Below the pieces are notes generated by a model. The model made no database searches. It was not told where the DNA came from and worked only from the letters and a program-made list of their open reading frames with translations. Shown here piece after piece: positions 14,801-19,389 of a DNA stretch of 19,389 bases; within the stretch, counting starts at the first letter, position 1, and the number at the start of each line of letters is the position of its first letter. The translations under genes were made by a program, and so were the position numbers. This stretch comes from CAMCHP01 sp036835325 (GTDB lineage: Bacteria > Bacteroidota > Bacteroidia > Flavobacteriales_D > Sanyastnellaceae), in NCBI GenBank assembly GCA_036835325.1, contig DAITMF010000053.1, positions 1 through 19,389 on the forward strand, written 5' to 3'.

Positions 14801-14974
14801 TTCAGGCGAAGCGCCGGGGTACACCACCTGTATGGCAATGGTTTTGGTAGGCCGCTCGGGGAAGAAGTTCGATTTGATGTTGTTCAAACCTGCGTAGCCT
14901 GCGAACAAAATCGCAATCATCAGCAGGTCGCCAATGAGCGGATACCTAACGAAGTACTGCAGCAGTGATTTCAT
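11810..14974 (-). CDS. RND-family efflux pump permease (HAE1/AcrB-like)
   Basis: The 1054-residue protein has the full RND layout: TM1 at about residues 12-30, a large periplasmic loop (opening with 'QVVYPGASPEEIEEGIVIKIEDNL' features), TM2-6 around 330-470, a second loop, and TM8-12 near the C-terminus. The TM4 motif 'LVVGILVDDGIVIAENI' at about residue 396 carries the paired Asp residues needed for proton relay. A matching 'LVGILINDALVFVTAFN' occurs in the second half. The sequence fits the multidrug/hydrophobe (HAE1-like) branch better than heavy-metal CzcA types, but the substrate is unknown. It overlaps the adaptor gene by 4 bp (ATGA) and the TolC-like gene by 14 bp. No dispersed-repeat copy is found in its 3.2 kb. 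Confidence 0.95.
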   Translation of the reverse strand: MKSLLQYFVRYPLIGDLLMIAILFAGYAGLNNIKSNFFPERPTKTIAIQVVYPGASPEEIEEGIVIKIEDNLKGVAGLDQVKSVCSENAASITVTVLDETETDEILQDVKNAVDRISSFPVGMEPPVIYKQEQINFAISFAVSGDQDLVNLKRIARNIENDLRSMEGISQVQLSGFPDEEIEVAVREERMLELNLTIAEIAAAIRAANLEVTGGKIKTDREELLIRGRFREYRADELRDIVVRAQPDGRVLRLADVATLSDRWSDDDPSRSWYNGKAATVVTVNTLIEEDILSITERVRAYIDDWNAKNSDVNLFIIRDGSVTLLQRIDLLVSNGVVGFLLVVVVLALFLNVRLAFWVALSIPISFAGMFFIAQFTGVTINVVSLFAMILVVGILVDDGIVIAENIYQHYEKGATRLQATINGTLEVLPAVVSAILTTVVAFSLFFFIEGTLGEIFSELAVVVSITLIISLVEGALILPGHVGHSKALLRDAKPTLVERTMKSVMQWLINRFYAPVLAWTMRNSWLTFSMIVALFLVTVPGLIGGGFVKTTFFPFIEGDNITAGVRMASGTREYITKEALDRIEIAAREVNEELKAQRDDGLDVVIAVEKKLGPTAHDGTVNIQLLDGETRNFRVLDITSMIRSRVGQIYGVENLSFATFSPFGRPVSVSLLGNDLTELNAAANELKQALLQREDLKDVIDNNQKGLKEVSLTLKPKARYLGLTEQEVLAQLRGAYFGSEVQRLQRGIDEVRVWVRYDDQDRRSVEQLGQTRIRTATGLEVPLDEVATYTVERGVVSINRLYGKREVQVSADLARADVSATDANAEIRGELIPSILAKYPSVSVSYEGQNREQVKSQQSIQKVLPFILLVMFLIVVVTFRSPLQAAAVFMLIPFGMIGVSIGHWVLGAQISLFSILGIIALVGILINDALVFVTAFNSNLREGMDFHEALFSAGVSRFRPILLTSFTTIVGLAPLMLNKSFQAQFLIPMAISVAFGLLFITLIILVLLPILLLWINPLHGAWVWIKTGNYPEANLREPAIRELIAHKSFEDAED

Positions 14975-16080
14975 TCGCGGTCAAGCTTAACAACCATGCC
15001 ATCGAAGGCGTTAGAGAGCGGCTCGGCGAGCAGGAGCGTGCCTTCGCGCACCCCGGTAATCAAGGCATCGCGCTCAGAGAGCGCGGCAATTTGCACGGGC
15101 GTTAGGGTAAGTACACTGTCGGCCACAACGGTGTACACCGATTCGCCAACCAAGAGCTCGCGGGCAATGCGCATTACTTCGGGTAGGGGCTTGCTGTAAA
15201 TGGTGCCACTAAGGTACACGCCATCACGCAGGGCGGCATCGTCAACACGGACGAACACTTTGGCGGTTTGCGTTGACGGGTCAATCGTTTTCAGCACCCG
15301 AGCGACGGATCCGGTGACTGTAGCGCCTGCATCGGTGGTAAACTGCACCGAATCACCTACAGCCACAAAAGCCAAGGCTTCGCGTGAGATGGCCGATTCA
15401 ACTTCAAATCCGCCTGAGCTTACGAGCTCGCCGATTTTTTGTCCGGCCCGCACCAATGCTCCCTGATTGATGCTGCTAAGGGTCACCTCACCGGCAAAGG
15501 GCGCTTGCAAGGTGTATTTCGAAAGCCGTTCTTCAGCCGATCGGATCGAGTAGAATTGGTTGAGGATACCTCTGTTTGACAAGAAGAATTTCTCTTGGTC
15601 AGAGCTGAACTCAGGCAGTTCGGAGAGGGTTTGTGCCACATCAAAGTCGGCGGTGTATGCGCGCCATTTGGGGTAGGCATCGGGGTAGTCGATTTTCAAA
15701 TCGGGCAGCGCGCTTGTGAGCAGTTGCAAGAATGCGCTGCGCTGCGCCAACAGGGCCATTTTGGGTTCTGTGTCATCCATGCGAAGCATGGTTTCACCGC
15801 GCTCAAAACGCACACCTTCGCGAAAAACCTTGGCTGAGTTCAGTACAACGCCATTAACTTCGGCAAAGATTTCAATTTTGTTCACCGCCAACACACGGCC
15901 TTTGATGTAGGTCAAAGGGGGTTCGTTGGAAAGCGTGACAGGGAGTGTTTTGACCAGTTTTGTCGCCCGTGGCGGACTCACCACAGGACGTTGTTCTTTC
16001 ATTCCGATCAGGGTTCGGGCGGCAAACAAACCCGCACCGATGATTACGAGCCCGGCGAGGGCCCTTAAAATGCCTTTCAT
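14971..16080 (-). CDS. RND efflux periplasmic adaptor (membrane fusion protein)
   Basis: From ATG at 16080 the product is 369 residues: an N-terminal membrane anchor (MKGILRALAGLVIIGAGLFAA), then the first lipoyl half ('IFAEVNGVVLNSAKVFREGVRF' features), a helical hairpin of about 100 residues, the second lipoyl half ('YTLQAPFAGEVTLSSINQGALV' features), and beta-barrel and membrane-proximal domains. The reading frame stays open upstream to 16320 but would run into the divergent DoxX-like gene and past a promoter box, so 16080 is preferred. It links the RND pump to the TolC-like channel. Its stop overlaps the pump start by 4 bp. The three genes form one operon. Confidence 0.93.
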   Translation of the reverse strand: MKGILRALAGLVIIGAGLFAARTLIGMKEQRPVVSPPRATKLVKTLPVTLSNEPPLTYIKGRVLAVNKIEIFAEVNGVVLNSAKVFREGVRFERGETMLRMDDTEPKMALLAQRSAFLQLLTSALPDLKIDYPDAYPKWRAYTADFDVAQTLSELPEFSSDQEKFFLSNRGILNQFYSIRSAEERLSKYTLQAPFAGEVTLSSINQGALVRAGQKIGELVSSGGFEVESAISREALAFVAVGDSVQFTTDAGATVTGSVARVLKTIDPSTQTAKVFVRVDDAALRDGVYLSGTIYSKPLPEVMRIARELLVGESVYTVVADSVLTLTPVQIAALSERDALITGVREGTLLLAEPLSNAFDGMVVKLDRE

Positions 16081-16100
16081 TGCATTGCGTAGATTGGACG

Positions 16101-16108
16101 CAAAAGTA
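16101..16108 (-). promoter_or_regulatory. TAnnTTTG -7 element, probable efflux operon promoter
   Basis: The - strand reads TACTTTTG, an exact -7 box match ending 21 bp before the adaptor ATG, predicting a leader of about 15 nt. A -33 TTTG at the usual distance is not clear. No repressor gene (tetR or marR type) lies next to the operon. Confidence 0.5.
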
Positions 16109-16213
16109 CAATTCTCAAATTGGAAGCTCGTGTGAAGAAAATCACAAAGCATGTGAATCGCACAAATTCGAGGGTTGTTGCGAAAGATGTACCTTGTCGC
16201 CAAACCCTTCACG

Positions 16214-16603
16214 ATGACAACTTCACTTAAGCGCAAGCTCACTTTACTGCTCACCGTTGTGCTGGCCCTGTGGATGATTGCCGCAGGCTCGGGCAAGCTC
16301 ATGGTGGGCGACGAAATCATTCGAGCGTTTCACCAATGGCGGTTTCCGCGGTGGCTGATTGTGCCCGTTGGCCTGGCTGAAGTGGCGGCGGCCATCGGAA
16401 TTTTCATCCCGAAGTTGCGCGCTTGGGCCTTGGCCGGCATCGTGGTACTGATGGCGGGCGCCATGGTGGCCCACGTCAATGCCGGCGAGTACTTTGCGCT
16501 CTTTGCACCCTTGGGGGTAATGGGACTTGTGGTGACCATCACCAAATTCCGTTCCGATCTCGCGCGTGCTGAGCGCAGCGGCCGGGGCTCCGCATCCGCG
16601 TAA
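16214..16603 (+). CDS. DoxX-like small membrane protein
   Basis: The 129-residue product (from ATG at 16214) has four hydrophobic segments: 'LTLLLTVVLALWMIAAGSGKL', 'WLIVPVGLAEVAAAIGIFI', 'WALAGIVVLMAGAMVAHV' and 'LFAPLGVMGLVVTITKF' regions. The G-x-x-K-L after TM1, the Glu in TM2 and the His after TM3 fit the DoxX/DUF-type family, whose members are linked to quinone or redox functions; the role here is unknown. In-frame ATGs at 16175 and 16187 would add 13 or 9 residues ahead of the first basic segment. It is transcribed divergently from the efflux operon and convergently with the T9SS cargo gene. Confidence 0.75.
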   Translation: MTTSLKRKLTLLLTVVLALWMIAAGSGKLMVGDEIIRAFHQWRFPRWLIVPVGLAEVAAAIGIFIPKLRAWALAGIVVLMAGAMVAHVNAGEYFALFAPLGVMGLVVTITKFRSDLARAERSGRGSASA

Positions 16604-16610
16604 GCGAAAA

Positions 16611-16643
16611 AAACCGTCCCCGAATTGCTTCGAAAGACGGTTT
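16611..16643 (-). terminator. Intrinsic terminator of the T9SS cargo gene
   Basis: On the - strand, AAACCGTC and GACGGTTT pair across a 17-nt loop and are followed by a T run (seven T's). It lies 27 bp beyond the stop of the - strand gene at 16670 and just after the + strand DoxX-like gene. The T run favours - strand use. Confidence 0.75.
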
Positions 16644-16669
16644 CCACACCACAAAGTGGGAGAGAAAGA

Positions 16670-18541
16670 TCAGTGCTGCACGGCGATTCGCGTGCGGTGA
16701 ACCAACGTGTTGCCCGTATGCAAGGCCGCAGTGTAAAGGCCTGAAGGCAGATCGGCAATGGTCAATTCAGTGCGTTGCGCAGTGATGGCTATGTCGCGCA
16801 CGGTTCGTCCGGCCATGTCGGTAATCACCAAACGCAGCGCGCCGCCGGGCGCTTGACCGAGTTCAACCGTCAATACCGCATTTGCCGGATTTGGGTAAAT
16901 GTTCATTTTTTCGCCTTCGGCGGATGCTTCGTCAACGGAGGTAACGACATCAACAACGTTGATTCCTGTTGCCGAACCACATTCGTTGGAGATGGTTAGC
17001 GTAATGGTGTAGCTGCCGGATGATGTATAGACGTGCTGAGGGAAGCGTTCATTGGAAGTAGTTCCGTCGCCGAAATCCCACTCGTAAGTATCGGCCTCGC
17101 TGAGGTTGAGGAAGCTGTAACCACCGTTGATGGGTTCGATGACCATGCGCACGACCGGCGGCACGCACTCAAAGCAGCTGCTCCATCTGTCGTGGGCAAG
17201 GTCGCGAATGTCGGCAAGTACGGCGGCGGCTTCGGTAGGACTCACTCCTCCGGTGTTTGGACTTACGAGGAAGGCGCCTTCGTAGCAGATTTCGGTTTCG
17301 GGCGAGAATACCAAAGACGGGAAGCCTAGGGCAACGCGTGCGTCTCCACCCGGCAAGCCTTCACTTCCGTCGGGGTAGCCTTGGAATTGTACGGCTTGTG
17401 GTTCAGGATTGCCGGTCACGGCCACACCCGAAATGTACTTTCCTGAAATCCAGTGGTAGTATTGCAAGCCGGTTGACGGAAAAGTGAATGGACCAAAGCT
17501 AGGGTCTTGGAAGATGGCTGAGGTGAGTGGCGCTGCCGCTGCACTGCTCACTCCAAATGAAGAGTAGCCAACAGCGGGAATGGTTTCTCCCCACCCCGGA
17601 CCAAACATCGAGGTCTCGTCGTTGTCGTCGGCATTGTAAAAGAACACCATGTCGCGTGATGGGTCACTGCCGCCCAAGTCATCGCTCGAATTGCCGAGGT
17701 CTCCGTCGATGAACATTCCGAGGCGGAAGTTGGTCAGGTTTTCATCGCGGCGATTCACCATGCGTACGCGGTGGTACAGCGGTTCATCGTTGTTGTTGCT
17801 GAAGTAGAGGTAGAGCATTTGTTCAAGCTCAACGCCGATGGGGTCGGCGAAACTTGTGCCGTGTGCGTTGCCCAAATCATTGGCGAACCAAACGATGGCC
17901 AAATCGCCTTTGAGCGATGTGCAGCAGTCAGCGGCCTCGGGCATAGAAGCGAAGAGTGGGAAATCGCCGGCCTCTGCTGAGTAAAATCCGTCGCCGTCGG
18001 TGTCAAAAAACGGTGCGCCTTGCGCTCCCATGGTGGCGGTTTCACCGGGGTAATTGCTGATGGCTTCAGGCACTACGTAACCAATCGGAAATTCGTTTGC
18101 GAGATCACAGTTGGGGTCGTTTAAGCACAAGCCGTAGCGTCTGTGTCGTTCGGCCATTTCTCGGAGCACGACGTACTGTTGATCAAACGATGCGCCGCAA
18201 TCGGGCAACGCGTTGAGCGTTTCATCGTGTGGTAGTGGCCCCGGAAAGTAGTCTTGCGAAACGGGGTACGAAGCAACGGCCATGTGAATGTTCTCTTGGG
18301 CGTCGATGCCACCCATCCAAAGCCCTACGGCATAGATGAGAGATTTGTATTGCCCATCATCGAAGCGGGCCAAGAGTGCAGGGGTGCCATCCGGCCCTCC
18401 GAGCACTTGTCCGCCTCCTGAAGTGAAGAACCTGAACTGGTTGGCATCGTGCATCGTGAATGCGGCTGGTGGATTGCAATCTTGTGACCATCCGCCGAAG
18501 GCGAGAAACAAAAAACTGAGTGAGAGTAGCGCATGTTTCAT
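16670..18541 (-). CDS. Secreted PKD-domain protein with T9SS C-terminal sorting domain
   Basis: The 623-residue product starts at 18541 (MKHALLSLSFLFLAFGGWS, cleavage before Gln20, Q-rule). A large N-terminal region of about 440 residues, rich in Asp, Gly and aromatic residues, matches a type often seen in Bacteroidota secreted proteins but with no assigned function. A PKD domain follows (about residues 460-535), with 'YEWDFGDGTTSNERFPQHVYTS' features and 'GSYTITLTISNECG'. After a linker (ASAEGE, residues 539-544, encoded by repeat copy 5) comes a type A sorting domain starting at 'MNIYPNPAN' with 'GRTVRDI' and 'LPSGLYTA' motifs. It is predicted to be exported by Sec, then by the type IX system, and attached to the surface or released. 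Confidence 0.9.
   Translation of the reverse strand: MKHALLSLSFLFLAFGGWSQDCNPPAAFTMHDANQFRFFTSGGGQVLGGPDGTPALLARFDDGQYKSLIYAVGLWMGGIDAQENIHMAVASYPVSQDYFPGPLPHDETLNALPDCGASFDQQYVVLREMAERHRRYGLCLNDPNCDLANEFPIGYVVPEAISNYPGETATMGAQGAPFFDTDGDGFYSAEAGDFPLFASMPEAADCCTSLKGDLAIVWFANDLGNAHGTSFADPIGVELEQMLYLYFSNNNDEPLYHRVRMVNRRDENLTNFRLGMFIDGDLGNSSDDLGGSDPSRDMVFFYNADDNDETSMFGPGWGETIPAVGYSSFGVSSAAAAPLTSAIFQDPSFGPFTFPSTGLQYYHWISGKYISGVAVTGNPEPQAVQFQGYPDGSEGLPGGDARVALGFPSLVFSPETEICYEGAFLVSPNTGGVSPTEAAAVLADIRDLAHDRWSSCFECVPPVVRMVIEPINGGYSFLNLSEADTYEWDFGDGTTSNERFPQHVYTSSGSYTITLTISNECGSATGINVVDVVTSVDEASAEGEKMNIYPNPANAVLTVELGQAPGGALRLVITDMAGRTVRDIAITAQRTELTIADLPSGLYTAALHTGNTLVHRTRIAVQH
16911..16926 (+). repeat. 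Dispersed 16-bp repeat, copy 5
   Basis: Perfect + strand copy, antisense to the T9SS cargo gene, preceded by ATTTTT. It encodes A-S-A-E-G-E in the linker between the PKD domain and the sorting domain, only one residue before the sorting domain starts. Confidence 0.95.
18489..18504 (-). repeat. Dispersed 16-bp repeat, copy 6
   Basis: Perfect - strand copy in sense orientation at the end of the signal peptide of the T9SS cargo gene, read L-A-F-G-G-W (residues 13-18). The flanks are GTTTC before and GTCAC after it, the latter shared with copy 2. Confidence 0.95.
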
Positions 18542-18681
18542 ACGAGAGGGTTTAATGTTTGGCCCAAGCAACGGCTGCTTGGTTTGGTGAAACTATGCAA
18601 AGCACGGCTTACGGCGCGCATCGTTAGCGCCCAAACGGGGCCAATTCTCACAGTTCTGGTGCGTGTTTCACCGGGTAAGTC

Positions 18682-18689
18682 TACCTTCG
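18682..18689 (+). promoter_or_regulatory. Near-match -7 element, atypical SDR gene
   Basis: TACCTTCG differs from TAnnTTTG by one base and ends 5 bp before the ATG at 18695. If it is used, the transcript would begin at or within a few bases of the start codon, making it nearly leaderless. Confidence 0.3.
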
Positions 18690-18694
18690 TACAC

Positions 18695-19372
18695 ATGAAC
18701 GAAGCAGTAATTATTGGCGCGACCGGTTTGGTGGGTAAGGCGTTGTTGGCCCATTTGGAAAACGACGGGGAGTACACCCGTATTCACCTTATCGTACGGA
18801 GGAAAGGCATCTCGAAACACCCCAAAACCATTGAGCACGTGGTTGATTTTGATGATGCACGCAGTTTTCCGACGCAGATTGCACCGCGCCATGTGTACTG
18901 TTGCTTAGGCACCACCATCAAAAAGGCCGGGTCGCAAGAGGCGTTTAAGCGGGTCGACCACGACTACGTTATCGCCTTGGCCGAGCACTTTCTGGCCCTT
19001 GGAGCGCAGCATTTCGCCGTGGTTAGTGCGGTAGGCGCTGATGAAAGCGCACGAATATTTTACAGCAAAGTCAAAGGTCAGATGGAGCATGCCCTCCGTG
19101 CACTTGGCTACGCCGGAATTACCATCGTTCGTCCGTCGCTACTCGGCGGCAAACGCGACGAATTTCGTTTTGGCGAGCGTCTGAGCATCGCTGCATTTGC
19201 CTTACTGCAATGGGCGTTTGTGGGCGCTTTGCGCCGGTACCGAATGGTGTACGACCACGAAGTTGCTGCGGCCATGGTAGAAGCCGTCAATAAACACCCA
19301 ACGGGGGAAGGCATTTTCGAATCGGAAATGCTTCCCCCGTTGGCTGTGGCCTACCGCAAGCGGATGGCTTAG
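18695..19372 (+). CDS. NAD(P)-binding atypical SDR, TIP30/HTATIP2-like
   Basis: The 225-residue protein begins with the Rossmann motif 'VIIGATGLVGKALL' (Gly8, Gly11, Gly14). 'CCLGTTIKKAGSQEAFKRVDHDYV' features at about residues 69-92 and 'HFAVVSAVGADESARIFYSKVKG' features (Tyr123 and Lys127 as the SDR YxxxK pair) are typical of the TIP30/HTATIP2 group of atypical short-chain dehydrogenases, as is 'IVRPSLLGGKRDEFRFGERL'. Bacterial members are usually annotated as NAD(P)-dependent oxidoreductase or epimerase-like; the substrate is unknown. The frame is open upstream to 18533 but ATG at 18695 matches the family start. It is divergent from the T9SS cargo gene. The gene is complete, ending 17 bases before the window edge. 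Confidence 0.9.
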   Translation: MNEAVIIGATGLVGKALLAHLENDGEYTRIHLIVRRKGISKHPKTIEHVVDFDDARSFPTQIAPRHVYCCLGTTIKKAGSQEAFKRVDHDYVIALAEHFLALGAQHFAVVSAVGADESARIFYSKVKGQMEHALRALGYAGITIVRPSLLGGKRDEFRFGERLSIAAFALLQWAFVGALRRYRMVYDHEVAAAMVEAVNKHPTGEGIFESEMLPPLAVAYRKRMA

Positions 19373-19389
19373 TACCTAGAAGTTATCCA

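Noticed and set aside
16081..16320. N-terminal extension of the efflux adaptor to 16320
   Set aside because: It would overlap the divergent DoxX-like gene and push the membrane anchor to residue 80; the ATG at 16080 gives a normal anchor.
4783..18504. The 16-bp repeats as REP elements, MITEs or insertion-sequence ends
   Set aside because: The copies are too short and single, mostly inside genes, without target duplications, paired inverted copies or any transposase nearby.

Overview
The window looks like a chromosomal segment of a Bacteroidota bacterium, most likely Flavobacteriales or a near relative (exact lineage is inference). The signs are a PorV/PorQ-family outer-membrane protein, a protein with a type IX secretion C-terminal sorting domain, signal peptides followed directly by Gln (the 'Q-rule' of this phylum), lack of clear Shine-Dalgarno sequences, and several TAnnTTTG elements matching the Bacteroidota -7 promoter box. 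I see no RNA gene, CRISPR array, transposase or integrase. Coding density is high and no gene-free stretch exceeds 300 bases; the largest is 8599-8857.

Layout. (1) 43-2044, + strand: PorV/PorQ-like protein, terminator, then greA and a HIT-family protein. (2) 7048 down to 2045, - strand: one compact seven-gene run, thyA, folA, a HupE/UreJ-like membrane protein, yidD, a His-rich lipoprotein, hemB and an Asp-box (BNR) protein, mostly with 1-36 bp gaps or 4-bp ATGA overlaps. It meets the HIT gene tail to tail with no spacer. (3) 7205-10438, + strand: a pirin with an added N-terminal leader, two lipoproteins sharing a ~108-residue unnamed domain (one copy, then two), and a small outer-membrane beta-barrel. 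(4) 16080 down to 10504, - strand: a complete tripartite RND efflux system in the order adaptor, pump, TolC-like channel. (5) 16214-16603, + strand: a DoxX-like membrane protein, convergent with a - strand T9SS cargo protein (18541 to 16670). (6) 18695-19372, + strand: a TIP30/HTATIP2-like atypical SDR.

The most striking signal is not a gene. A perfect 16-bp word, TCGCCTTCGGCGGATG, occurs six times (4783, 7111, 7811, 11774, 16911, 18489), three times on each strand and strictly alternating in orientation. A random 16-mer is expected about 1e-5 times in both strands of a window this size. It has a CGCC-TTC-GGCG hairpin core and a T-rich 5' flank. The copies sit in tolerant places: two signal peptides (read as LAFGG), a post-lipobox linker and a pre-sorting-domain linker (read antisense as SAEGE), a loop of pirin (read as SPSAD), and the thyA upstream region. 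It is absent from greA, hemB, folA and the 3.2-kb RND gene. The pattern resembles DNA-uptake sequences or the cyanobacterial HIP1 word more than a transposon or REP element, but its function is unknown from this window.
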